From Bacteroidales bacterium (GTDB lineage: Bacteria; Bacteroidota; Bacteroidia; Bacteroidales; UBA932), in the NCBI GenBank assembly GCA_015060455.1, contig SUYM01000019.1, positions 1-64,000 on the forward strand: 64,000 nucleotides of DNA. The letters run 5' to 3'. The position numbers were made by a program, and so were the translations under genes. Position 1 is the first letter of the stretch. Each line of letters begins with the position of its first letter. Below, in pieces: positions 35,762-44,937 of this stretch. The notes beneath the pieces are model-generated. The model did no database searches. It was given only the letters and a program-made list of their open reading frames with translations, and was not told the DNA's origin.

Positions 35762-36679
35762 ATGGTATCAGAACTGTTACACAAATACATCTGGCTTGTA
35801 CAGACCTTCATCCGTGCAGGAGAACGCGGACTTTCTCTCCGGGAAATCACAGACCGATGGGAGATGCGCTTTGACGGCCCATATTCCCGACGCACCTTCA
35901 ACAACCACAGGAAGGAAGTAGAGGAGGTCTTCGGCATATATATAGACTGCAACCGCAGCACCAACAGATATTTCATAGAATATTCGGAAGATGTCGCCGA
36001 CGAAAACGCCGAAGCCTCATGGCTGATCAACACCTTCACAGTCAATCAGATGCTTTCGCTGGGGAAAGAGCGTCTGTCCGGACGGGTGGCGGTCGAGAAC
36101 ATACCGTCGGGTCATCGGCACCTGACATCGATAATGGAGGCGATGACCGAAAACCGTGAACTGGAAATAGAATACCGCAAATATTCCAGCCCTGTATCAG
36201 AAAGGCTGACCCTAAGGCCTTATGCCGTAAAAGAGAACGCAAAACGCTGGTATCTGATTGCATACTGCATTGAAAGACAAGGGCTTCGCGTATATGGACT
36301 GGACAGGGTCACCTCCACGAAGATTACAGAAAAGACCTTTGTCATGCCGAAGAATTTCGATGTGGAGGAGATGTTCGCGACAAGTTTCGGAATCTATCTC
36401 CCCGAGGGAAAGGGACAGAGGATACTCTTCAAGGCCTCAGGCAAGGATGTACAATATCTGCGCGACCTTCCCCTGCACAGCAGCCAGTGGGAGGAGGGCA
36501 GCGACAACGACAGCGTAACCTTCGGGATATTCGTATGCGCCAAGGACAGCACGGGCAAAGTCTATCAGGACCTTCTGATGGAGTTATGCAGATACGGAAG
36601 CAAGATCGAGATCCTCTCCCCGGAAGAGGTGAGACAGGCAGTGGCAGATGAACTTAAAAAGGCCGCAGACCGATATTAG
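35762..36679 (+). CDS. WYL-domain transcriptional regulator
   Basis: 305 residues. An N-terminal winged helix-turn-helix (about 10-60, LSLREITDRWEM and RTFNNHRKEVEEVF) is followed by a WYL domain (about 140-220) whose signature is RWYLIAYCIERQGLRVYGLDRV, plus the C-terminal WCX region. WYL proteins sense ligands, often nucleic acids or nucleotides, and regulate DNA-damage or defence genes. It sits directly after recG, a hint of a link with DNA repair, but that is inference. Confidence 0.88.
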   Translation: MVSELLHKYIWLVQTFIRAGERGLSLREITDRWEMRFDGPYSRRTFNNHRKEVEEVFGIYIDCNRSTNRYFIEYSEDVADENAEASWLINTFTVNQMLSLGKERLSGRVAVENIPSGHRHLTSIMEAMTENRELEIEYRKYSSPVSERLTLRPYAVKENAKRWYLIAYCIERQGLRVYGLDRVTSTKITEKTFVMPKNFDVEEMFATSFGIYLPEGKGQRILFKASGKDVQYLRDLPLHSSQWEEGSDNDSVTFGIFVCAKDSTGKVYQDLLMELCRYGSKIEILSPEEVRQAVADELKKAADRY

Positions 36680-36699
36680 ACGGTTGCAGCCTTCCCTTG

Positions 36700-36771
36700 T
36701 ACCCCCGTGCGGAATCGAACCGCAACCGTCAGAACCGGAATCTGAAATTCTATCCATTAAACTACGGGGGC
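36700..36771 (-). tRNA. tRNA-Arg (anticodon CCG)
   Basis: The minus strand folds into a cloverleaf: acceptor GCCCCCG with CGGGGGT (G1-U72 wobble), anticodon stem TCAGA/TCTGA around the loop TTCCGGT, and T-arm GCGGTTCGATTCCGC. The CCG anticodon reads CGG. CCA is not encoded. Confidence 0.95.
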
Positions 36772-36867
36772 AAAAACCGCGCAAATTTATAAATATTTAT
36801 CGATTTTACCACAAGTCGGTCCGCCAAAAGTTTGTTTGCAAATGATTATCGCAAGATTTTTATATCA

Positions 36868-36902
36868 TTTGTTCATTGTATTATAATTTTTCCTTAAATT
36901 TG
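36868..36902 (+). promoter_or_regulatory. Promoter of the PFOR gene
   Basis: TTTG (36868-36871) and TAAATTTG (36895-36902) with a 23-base spacer, slightly long. This leaves a leader of about 75 bases before the ATG at 36987. Confidence 0.5.
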
Positions 36903-36986
36903 CCTGATGTGTGCATAAACGGCACTGCCACATTTGAGGCAGTATGATTTTGACAGAAATAATACTAAATATAACTTAGAAAGATT

Positions 36987-39900
36987 ATGGCAAACGAAAA
37001 GAAATTCGTCACATGTGACGGTAACTGGGCAGCAGCGCATATTGCTTACCTTTTCAGTGAGCATGCAGCGATCTACCCTATCACCCCATCATCGACTATG
37101 GCTGAATACGTGGATGAATGGGCAGCCCAGGGCAAGAAGAACCTGTTCGGCGAAATCGTAAAGGTAACAGAGATGCAGAGTGAAGGCGGTGCGGCTGGAG
37201 CAGTACACGGTTCACTTCAGGCAGGTGCCCTCACAACCACATTTACAGCATCACAGGGACTTCTTCTGATGATCCCTAATATGTATAAGATTGCGGGTGA
37301 ACTCCTTCCGACAGTATTCCATGTTTCGGCACGTGCTCTCGCATCCCATGCACTTTCAATCTTCGGCGACCATCAGGACGTGATGGCATGCCGCCAGACC
37401 GGTTTTGCAATGCTTGCATCGGCTTCCGTTCAGGAGGCTCTTGACATGGCGGCAGTTGCACATCTTGCAGCCATCAAGTCAAGTGTTCCTTTCCTTCACT
37501 TCTTTGACGGATTCCGCACATCGCACGAGATCCAGAAGATCGAACTCATCGACGAGGCTGCGCTCAAGGGTCTGATCAGCACCAAGTCATTGGCTAAATT
37601 CCGTGCAAAGGCGCTTTCACCGGACTCTCCGGTAACCCGCGGTACCGCACAGAACGCAGACGTATATTTCCAGGCACGTGAGGCATGCAACCAGTATTAT
37701 GATGCAGTTCCTGACGTAGTGGCACGCTACATGGGCGAAATCAGCGAACTTACAGGCCGTGAATACCGTCCTTTCGACTACTATGGAGCAGAGGATGCGG
37801 AAAACGTAATCGTTGCCATGGGTTCCGTGACAGAGACCATCAAGGAGACTATCGACTATATGATGGCTCAGGGCAAGAAGGTCGGTGTCATGATAGTACG
37901 TCTTTACAGACCTTTCTCTGCAAAATATTTCATGAAGGCCCTGCCGCTCCACGTGAAGAGAATCGCTGTTCTCGACAGGACAAAGGAGCCGGGCTCACTC
38001 GGAGAGCCGCTCTTCCTCGACATCAAGGCACTCTTCCAGGGCATGGAGAACGCTCCGCTCGTTGTAGGTGGACGCTATGGTCTTTCATCTAAGGACACCA
38101 CCCCTGCACAGATCGTGTCTGTATTCGAAAACCTTGAACTGGCAGAACCTAAGGACGGATTCACCATCGGAATCGTAGATGACCTCACATTCAAGTCACT
38201 TCCACAGAAAGAGGAGTTCTCAATCGTGAAGCCGGGCACAACAGAGTGCAAGTTCTTCGGTCTCGGATCTGACGGTACTGTCGGAGCCAACAAGAACACC
38301 ATCAAGATCATCGGTGAGCACACTCCTAAATATTGTCAGGCATATTTCGACTACGACTCTAAGAAATCAGGCGGATACACATGTTCACACCTCCGTTTCG
38401 GAGACCTCCCTATCAAGGCGCCATACCTTGTCGGCACACCTGACTTCGTGGCATGTCACGTTCCTTCATACCTGAGCAAATATGATGTACTCAAAGGCAT
38501 CAAGGAGAACGGAACACTCCTTCTCAACAGCCTCTGGGACGAGGAAGAGACCCTCAAAAGAATCCCTGACCACGTAAAGGCGGTAATCGGAAAGAAGAAT
38601 ATCACACTTTATATTATAAACGCGACAAAAATCGCTTCCGAAATCGGACTCGGCGGACGTACTAACACCATCCTCCAGTCTGCATTCTTCAAGATCACAG
38701 GCATCATTCCTTACGAGGAGGCTGTCGGCTACATGAAGAAGGCTATCGTGAAGAGTTACGGCAAGAAGGGTGAGCACATCGTGAACATGAACTATGCTGC
38801 TGTCGATCGCGGTGGGGAATACACCAAGGTGGAGATTCCTGCCGAGTGGAAGGACATCACAGCCAAGTTCGAGAACCCTAACGCAGCACGTCTTGCGCCT
38901 GATTTCGTAAAACATATCGCAGACATCGTGAACGCACAGGCAGGTGACACTCTCCCAGTAAGCGCATTTGCAGATCAGGCAGACGGTACCATCCCTGCAG
39001 GCACAACAGCATATGAGAAGCGTGGTGTGGCAGTGAAGGTGCCTGAGTGGCAGTCAGACAACTGTATCCAGTGTAACAACTGTGCATTCGTATGTCCTCA
39101 CGCAGCAATCCGTCCGTTCCTTCTCACTGAGGAAGAGGCAGCAAATGCTCCTGAAGGCCTCAAGATGCAGCAGGGCAAGGCAGTGTTCAAGGAGTACAAG
39201 TTCGCTCTCAGCGTATCTGTTCTCGACTGTACAGGCTGCGGAAACTGTGCTGACGTCTGCCCATCCAAGGAGAAGGCCCTCATCATGAAACCTCTCGGAA
39301 CTCAGGAGGCGGAGCAGGCAAACTTCGACTACCTCAACTCACATATCGGATACAAGGACGGCGTTCAGAACAAGTTCGGCAACATCAAGAACGCACAGTT
39401 CGCTCAGCCGCTTTTCGAGTTCTCCGGCGCTTGTGCAGGCTGCGGCGAGACTCCATACATCAAGACCATCACACAACTCTACGGAGACCACATGATGGTG
39501 GCAAATGCTACAGGATGTTCTTCCATCTATGGTGCTTCATTCCCTGCAGCGCCTTACTGCAAGAATGCGGACGGCCACGGACCAGCCTGGGCAAACTCAC
39601 TCTTCGAGGACTTCTGCGAGTTCGGTCTCGGTATGAAACTCGGCTCGGACAGAGCACGTATGACTGTAGCCCGTCTGATGGAGGAAGGTCTTGCATGCTC
39701 ATGCTGTACAGACGAGATGAAGGCCCTCTTCACCAAGTGGCTTGAGAACAAGAACGACGCAAAGGCAACACGTGAGGTGGCTGACGCACTCATTCCTCTC
39801 TGCGAGACATGCGGCTGCGACATCTGCAAGCAGCTCATCGAGTATAAGACATTCATCCCTGCACGCAGCCAGTGGATCATCGGCGGTGACGGTGCTTCTT

Positions 39901-40514
39901 ACGACATCGGATACGGCGGTCTCGACCATGTGCTCGCTTCAGGTGAGAATGTGAACATCCTCGTTCTCGACACTGAGGTTTACTCGAATACCGGCGGACA
40001 GTCTTCAAAGGCGACTCCTGCAGGAGCGATTGCAAAGTTCGCAGCTTCAGGAAAGCGCGTACGTAAGAAGGACCTCGGTATGATGGCAATGAGTTACGGC
40101 TATGTATATGTAGCACAGGTTGCTATGGGCGCATCTCCTGCACAGTACTTCAACGCTATCAAGGAGGCTGAAGCATACGACGGACCATCACTCATCATCG
40201 CCTACGCTCCATGTATCAACCACGGTCTGAAGGCAGGTATGGGTCTGAGCCAGAAGGAAGAGAAACTTGCGGTAGAGTGCGGTTACTGGCACCTCTACAG
40301 GTACAATCCTATGCTTGAGGGAACTGACAAGAATCCGTTCACTCTCGACAGCAAGGAGCCTGACTGGAGCAAGTTCCAGGACTTCCTCAAGGGTGAGGTC
40401 CGCTTCGCATCGCTCTACAAGATGTTCCCTGACAGTGCAGAAGAACTGCTTCAGAAGACAGAAGAGTTTGCGAAGATCCGTCTTGAGACTTACAAGAGAC
40501 TTGCTAACAAATAA
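36987..40514 (+). CDS. nifJ: Pyruvate:ferredoxin (flavodoxin) oxidoreductase
   Basis: 1175 residues, the single-chain homodimeric form. It converts pyruvate and CoA to acetyl-CoA, CO2 and reduced ferredoxin. Visible features are the N-terminal ITPSSTMAEYVDEWA pyruvate domain; two [4Fe-4S] clusters in a ferredoxin domain (CIQCNNCAFVCPHA, CTGCGNCADVCPS); a third cluster with CAGCGETPY; and the thiamine-diphosphate site GGDGASYDIGYGG with NTGGQSSKATP. Codons are strongly biased (many ctc, gca, aag), as expected for a highly expressed gene. It and ppdK point to anaerobic glycolysis. Confidence 0.97.
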   Translation: MANEKKFVTCDGNWAAAHIAYLFSEHAAIYPITPSSTMAEYVDEWAAQGKKNLFGEIVKVTEMQSEGGAAGAVHGSLQAGALTTTFTASQGLLLMIPNMYKIAGELLPTVFHVSARALASHALSIFGDHQDVMACRQTGFAMLASASVQEALDMAAVAHLAAIKSSVPFLHFFDGFRTSHEIQKIELIDEAALKGLISTKSLAKFRAKALSPDSPVTRGTAQNADVYFQAREACNQYYDAVPDVVARYMGEISELTGREYRPFDYYGAEDAENVIVAMGSVTETIKETIDYMMAQGKKVGVMIVRLYRPFSAKYFMKALPLHVKRIAVLDRTKEPGSLGEPLFLDIKALFQGMENAPLVVGGRYGLSSKDTTPAQIVSVFENLELAEPKDGFTIGIVDDLTFKSLPQKEEFSIVKPGTTECKFFGLGSDGTVGANKNTIKIIGEHTPKYCQAYFDYDSKKSGGYTCSHLRFGDLPIKAPYLVGTPDFVACHVPSYLSKYDVLKGIKENGTLLLNSLWDEEETLKRIPDHVKAVIGKKNITLYIINATKIASEIGLGGRTNTILQSAFFKITGIIPYEEAVGYMKKAIVKSYGKKGEHIVNMNYAAVDRGGEYTKVEIPAEWKDITAKFENPNAARLAPDFVKHIADIVNAQAGDTLPVSAFADQADGTIPAGTTAYEKRGVAVKVPEWQSDNCIQCNNCAFVCPHAAIRPFLLTEEEAANAPEGLKMQQGKAVFKEYKFALSVSVLDCTGCGNCADVCPSKEKALIMKPLGTQEAEQANFDYLNSHIGYKDGVQNKFGNIKNAQFAQPLFEFSGACAGCGETPYIKTITQLYGDHMMVANATGCSSIYGASFPAAPYCKNADGHGPAWANSLFEDFCEFGLGMKLGSDRARMTVARLMEEGLACSCCTDEMKALFTKWLENKNDAKATREVADALIPLCETCGCDICKQLIEYKTFIPARSQWIIGGDGASYDIGYGGLDHVLASGENVNILVLDTEVYSNTGGQSSKATPAGAIAKFAASGKRVRKKDLGMMAMSYGYVYVAQVAMGASPAQYFNAIKEAEAYDGPSLIIAYAPCINHGLKAGMGLSQKEEKLAVECGYWHLYRYNPMLEGTDKNPFTLDSKEPDWSKFQDFLKGEVRFASLYKMFPDSAEELLQKTEEFAKIRLETYKRLANK

Positions 40515-40519
40515 TTGAA

Positions 40520-41494
40520 ATGAATATTATTAAAACCTTTTTTGCTACGGCCGCAGTTATGCTCGCGGCTGTAGCAGTATTTGCCCAGCCAAATACAGAT
40601 CTCAGACCGCAGGAGACAGTTCTACTTTATGCTGATTCCTTCGAGGGCAATGTTGACCCGGTATATGGAAAGAAAATCTCTTTTGCCGGATTTGAGATGG
40701 CAAATGACAACAGACTCAGCGGACCTGAGATTGTTCCCGCAAGCGGAAACATCAGCAATATCTCCAGACTCGCGAGAGTCGATCTCTATTTCCCTGAGAA
40801 GCCTAACGGGCAGATGGTCATCGTTTGTCCGGGAGGAGGATATGCAATAGTATCGTCATACAATGAAGGTGTATATGTTGCTGACTGGATGCTCAAGCAG
40901 GGAATTACAGTGGCGGTTGTCAAGTACAGGCTTCCGAACGGCAACCATGGAGTGCCGTATGAGGATGTTGCAAACGCATTCAGATATTGCAGGAATAATG
41001 CAAAGAAGTGGAACGTTGACCAGATCGGAGTAATGGGCTTTTCTGCCGGCGGCCATCTTGCAGCGACAGCATCGAATCTATGGACAGATGCTATCACACG
41101 CCCTGATTTCTCGATCCTGATCTATCCTGTGATAACTCTCACCCCGGGAACGACCCACCACGGGACACATAAGAACCTTCTCGGCGAAAAGCGCATGGTC
41201 CAGGAGAGATACATGGATAAATACAGTCTTGAAAAGCAGGCAGGAAGGCAGACGCCTCCGACATTCCTTGCTCTATGCTCTGATGACAAGACCGTTCCGG
41301 CTGAAAACAGTCTGATTTACTACAACAGGCTCATTGAAATGGATGTGCCGACGGAAATGCACATCTGGCCGTCAGGCGAACATGGATGGGGTTTCTCATC
41401 AGAAGAATTTACCGGCAAGGGTAAGGATAAGTTTGCCTATGCACGTGAAGACTTCTACGAGTTACTTGCAGCCTGGCTGAAGAATCTCAGATAA
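40520..41494 (+). CDS. Secreted alpha/beta hydrolase (esterase, BD-FAE/acetyl-xylan-esterase-like)
   Basis: 324 residues with a signal peptide (ATAAVMLAAVAVFA). The oxyanion motif is VCPGGGYA, the nucleophile elbow GFSAGGH contains the catalytic Ser, SDDKTVP holds the acid and GEHGWGF the His. Many relatives in gut Bacteroidota deacetylate or deferuloylate plant polysaccharides; the substrate here is not known. It begins 6 bases after nifJ and its last 33 bases overlap the convergent LysR-like gene. Confidence 0.85.
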   Translation: MNIIKTFFATAAVMLAAVAVFAQPNTDLRPQETVLLYADSFEGNVDPVYGKKISFAGFEMANDNRLSGPEIVPASGNISNISRLARVDLYFPEKPNGQMVIVCPGGGYAIVSSYNEGVYVADWMLKQGITVAVVKYRLPNGNHGVPYEDVANAFRYCRNNAKKWNVDQIGVMGFSAGGHLAATASNLWTDAITRPDFSILIYPVITLTPGTTHHGTHKNLLGEKRMVQERYMDKYSLEKQAGRQTPPTFLALCSDDKTVPAENSLIYYNRLIEMDVPTEMHIWPSGEHGWGFSSEEFTGKGKDKFAYAREDFYELLAAWLKNLR

Positions 41495-41983
41495 TACTTT
41501 CCACAGATCTGTGGATGAAAATATCGCAGAGGGATGGTAGTTCAACGCTAACATTCCTCTGTTTTCTTTTTGCGGTCCGATGCCGATCCTCAGGTCTGCG
41601 TCATCGGCCATAAGGGTCAGTTCAAACGAGATTTCCGGGTGTACGGAAAGGAAATCCGAAAGGAGATGCCCTGTAAGATAATCAAAGACATCTTCCGATG
41701 CCGCCACCTTGACTACACGATTCCTAAAAGGCATGAACAACTGCTGCAGACCCATATATCTGTCAAGAATATCCTGTGCATGCCTGAGAAACACAGCCCC
41801 TGCATCACTCAACTCCGTACTCCCCTTCTGCCTGACGAAAAGTTGGACACCAAGCATCTTCTCAAGTTCCGAAACATTCTGACTTACAGCCGGTTGGGAT
41901 ATTCTAAGCATGGAAGCCGCCTTAGTGAAACTCTTCTGCTGAGCCACTGTAACAAAAACCCTTAGACGAAAATCTTCCAGCAT
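41462..41983 (-). CDS. LysR-type regulator, short form
   Basis: 173 residues from the ATG at 41983. The N-terminal winged HTH is clear (FRLRVFVTVAQQKSFTKAA, ISQPAVSQNVSELE, LFVRQKGSTELSDAG). The family is normally ~300 residues with two ligand-binding subdomains; here only about half a subdomain follows, ending ILQPGC. The stop lies inside the 3' end of the esterase gene, which suggests a C-terminal truncation with read-through into the neighbour. It may still bind DNA but is unlikely to sense a ligand normally. Confidence 0.75.
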   Translation of the reverse strand: MLEDFRLRVFVTVAQQKSFTKAASMLRISQPAVSQNVSELEKMLGVQLFVRQKGSTELSDAGAVFLRHAQDILDRYMGLQQLFMPFRNRVVKVAASEDVFDYLTGHLLSDFLSVHPEISFELTLMADDADLRIGIGPQKENRGMLALNYHPSAIFSSTDLWKVLSEILQPGCK

Positions 41984-42050
41984 ACCATAGAAATTTCCGC
42001 AAATATACGGAAACTGTTTGAAATTCGGCAATTAGGGCAATCTTTTATAT

Positions 42051-42081
42051 TTTGCCACATGGACTTTTTATCGTATATTTG
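42051..42081 (+). promoter_or_regulatory. Promoter of the M16 peptidase gene
   Basis: TTTG (42051-42054), a 19-base spacer and TATATTTG (42074-42081): a near-perfect Bacteroidota promoter. The transcript would start near 42088. Confidence 0.75.
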
Positions 42082-42112
42082 TAGGTTGGAACATATGAAA
42101 ATTCTTATAGAC

Positions 42113-44908
42113 ATGAAACGTATAATATTCTTATTTGCAGCCCTTCTGTCCGTGACATTGGCCTTTGGTCAGCAGGCGCTTCCGAATGACCCTGAGGTAA
42201 GGGTCGGAAAACTTGAAAACGGATTGACCTATTATATCCGTCACAACGACAAGCCGGCTCAGAGAGCCGAATTCTATCTTGCAACTGATGTAGGAGCATA
42301 TCAGGAGGAGGACGACCAGGACGGTCTGGCTCACTTCCTTGAACACATGTGCTTCAACGGCACAAAGAATTTCCCTGACAAGATGCTTCTCGAATGGCTC
42401 CAGAGCATCGGTGCCGAGTTCGGAAGAAACATCAACGCATCAACAGGATTCGAGCAGACCCAGTATATGCTCAACAATATCCCTATCGTACGCGAGAGCA
42501 TCATAGACTCATGTCTTCTTGTTCTGCACGACTATTCTCATTATGTAGAATGCAACCCTGAGGAAATCGACAACGAAAGAGGCGTAATCCTCGAAGAGAG
42601 GAGGACCAGAAGAGATGCCGGCTGGAGAATGTTCGAGAAGTCTCTCCAATATTATTATGGGGGCACACCTTACGCAAAGAGGACCCTTATCGGCGGCGAG
42701 GAGCAACTCAAGACCTTCAAATATGAGAGCCTTACAAACTTTTATAGAAAGTGGTACAACCCTGACATGCAGGCAGTTGTAGTAGTCGGAGATTTTGATG
42801 TCGATATGATGGAGGCCAAGATAAAGAACATCTTCGGAGGTATTCCTGCTCCGGAAGTCCCTACCGTCAAGGTCGAGCATAAGATTCCGGACAATGCAGA
42901 GCCTATCGTGGGTATCATCACAGACAAGGAGGCCCAGAACTCAAGCATCGAGATCCTTTGGAAGACCACTCCGCTGCCTAAGGAGTTCAACAACACAGAC
43001 CAGGCATATATGCTCAGCGTCATCAAGGCATATATCAAGATGATCATGAGCGAAAGATTCGGCGACATCACCTCCAAGCCGGACGCACCGTTCCTTGGCG
43101 GAAGTTTCGGTCTTGGCGGTCTTTGCAACACTTGTGACGCCATATTCGGATCTGTATCATTCAAGGACGGAGACGCTCTGCCTGCATTTACGGCATTCAT
43201 GACAGAGGTCGAGAAGATGAAGAGATATGGCTTCACTGACGGAGAGGTTCAGCGTGCCACCGAGAAACTTCTCAGTTCTTACGACAGAGCCGTAGAAGGG
43301 GCATCGACTCGCAAGAATGCAGATTTCGTCCAGCCTATTCTGAGGAATTTCTATGACAACAAGCCGTTTATGACACCTGAGATGGAACAGATGCTCGGAA
43401 AGCAGATCTGCTCCATGATAAGCGCACCCATGCTCAGCCAGTTTGCCTCTCAGATGATTCCTGACAACAATATGATCATTCTCTATAACGGTCCTGAAAA
43501 GGATGGTCTTGTCAACCCTACCGAGGCTGAACTTCTTGGAGTGCTTGGTGCTGTCGCTCAGGCAGATATCCAGCCTAATGAGGACAGGAGCATCAATGAG
43601 CCACTGATCGCCGAAGAGCCTGTTGCAGGAAAGGTGAAGAAGGAGAAGGCAGGGCTGTACGGCTCGACTGTCTGGACTTTCGACAACGGATTGAAGGTCA
43701 TCGTCCTTCCTACCGAGCACAAGAAGGACCAGGTGATGTTCTCATTGAGCATGGACGGCGGAAGGAACAATATCCCTGTGGAGGACCTTGCGTCATTTGA
43801 GGAGAATATCTGGGGGCTCTACCTGATGAACACCGGTGTATCCAAATTCTCAGGCACTGACCTGCCTAAGATGCTCGCAGGAAAACGTGTAAGCGTTGCT
43901 CCTAATGTATCCAATTATTCTCACGGAGTGAGCGGACAGAGTGCACCTAAGGACATCGAGACTGCATTCCAACTTGCACATCTGTTCTTCACCGCACCTC
44001 GATTCGACCAGGACGAGTTCAGAAACGGCATCCAGCAGATCCAGGCGGTGTTCCCTAATATAAAGAACACTCCTGACTTCCTTTATGGAATCGAACTTGA
44101 CAGAGTGATGTATGACAACAACCCACGCGTGATCGAACTCAACGACGAGGTTATTGCAAACGCCAGCCTTGAAACCATCGAGAGGAACTACCGCAGGCTG
44201 TTCAGCGGCGTGAACGGAGCCACAATGGTCATTGTAGGAAATGTCAACCTTGAAACGCTCAAACCTCTTGTAGAAAAATATTTCGGCTCACTTGCAAAGG
44301 GCAAGAAGACAGGCATCAACAAGAAGAATGTCATCAGACTTGCCAAGGGCGAGGTGAACAAGGTGGTGGAACTTGATATGGAGACCCCTAAATCAAGCGT
44401 AGTGCAACTTTACAGCGCATATATGCCGATTGAAACAAAGACCAATGTGACACTCAGCGTTGCCAAGTACATCCTTGATATGATCTACACCAAGGAGATA
44501 CGCGAGAAGGAAGGCGGCACATACGGAGTCGGAGTGGGAATGAGCGGTAACAGAAACCCTCATAACAGAGTGGTGGTGCAGGTGCAGTTTGACACCAATC
44601 CGGAGCAGTCGGCCGATCTTACCAGCAAGGCGAAGGAACTCCTGATCAAGTTCGCTCAGGAAGGACCTACCGCAGAAGAACTGTCGATGGCGATTGAGAA
44701 CCTGAAGAAGAACATCCCTGAGAGACGCATCAGCAACTCATATTGGATGAGTGCATTGAGCAGTTGGGATGAATACAGGATCGACTACGACAAGGAATAT
44801 CAGTCAGCAGTGGAAAGTGTCACGAAAGATGATGTGCAGAAACTGCTTCAAAAGGTGCTGAAACAGCAGAACTGCATAGAATTCAAGTCTATACCTGCTG
44901 CGAAATAA
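42113..44908 (+). CDS. Zinc-dependent M16-family peptidase (secreted, two-domain)
   Basis: 931 residues from the ATG at 42113, which gives a clean signal peptide (MKRIIFLFAALLSVTLAFG); an ATG at 42095 is possible. The N-terminal half carries the inverted zinc motif HFLEH with the downstream Glu in NNERGVILEE; the C-terminal half is the inactive partner domain (KEGGTYGVGVG is its conserved turn). This is the pitrilysin/PqqL-like single-chain arrangement. It probably degrades peptides in the periplasm. The GH3 gene follows by 29 bases. Confidence 0.92.
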   Translation: MKRIIFLFAALLSVTLAFGQQALPNDPEVRVGKLENGLTYYIRHNDKPAQRAEFYLATDVGAYQEEDDQDGLAHFLEHMCFNGTKNFPDKMLLEWLQSIGAEFGRNINASTGFEQTQYMLNNIPIVRESIIDSCLLVLHDYSHYVECNPEEIDNERGVILEERRTRRDAGWRMFEKSLQYYYGGTPYAKRTLIGGEEQLKTFKYESLTNFYRKWYNPDMQAVVVVGDFDVDMMEAKIKNIFGGIPAPEVPTVKVEHKIPDNAEPIVGIITDKEAQNSSIEILWKTTPLPKEFNNTDQAYMLSVIKAYIKMIMSERFGDITSKPDAPFLGGSFGLGGLCNTCDAIFGSVSFKDGDALPAFTAFMTEVEKMKRYGFTDGEVQRATEKLLSSYDRAVEGASTRKNADFVQPILRNFYDNKPFMTPEMEQMLGKQICSMISAPMLSQFASQMIPDNNMIILYNGPEKDGLVNPTEAELLGVLGAVAQADIQPNEDRSINEPLIAEEPVAGKVKKEKAGLYGSTVWTFDNGLKVIVLPTEHKKDQVMFSLSMDGGRNNIPVEDLASFEENIWGLYLMNTGVSKFSGTDLPKMLAGKRVSVAPNVSNYSHGVSGQSAPKDIETAFQLAHLFFTAPRFDQDEFRNGIQQIQAVFPNIKNTPDFLYGIELDRVMYDNNPRVIELNDEVIANASLETIERNYRRLFSGVNGATMVIVGNVNLETLKPLVEKYFGSLAKGKKTGINKKNVIRLAKGEVNKVVELDMETPKSSVVQLYSAYMPIETKTNVTLSVAKYILDMIYTKEIREKEGGTYGVGVGMSGNRNPHNRVVVQVQFDTNPEQSADLTSKAKELLIKFAQEGPTAEELSMAIENLKKNIPERRISNSYWMSALSSWDEYRIDYDKEYQSAVESVTKDDVQKLLQKVLKQQNCIEFKSIPAAK

Positions 44909-44937
44909 GTTTATGTCATAATCCAACACACGACCAC

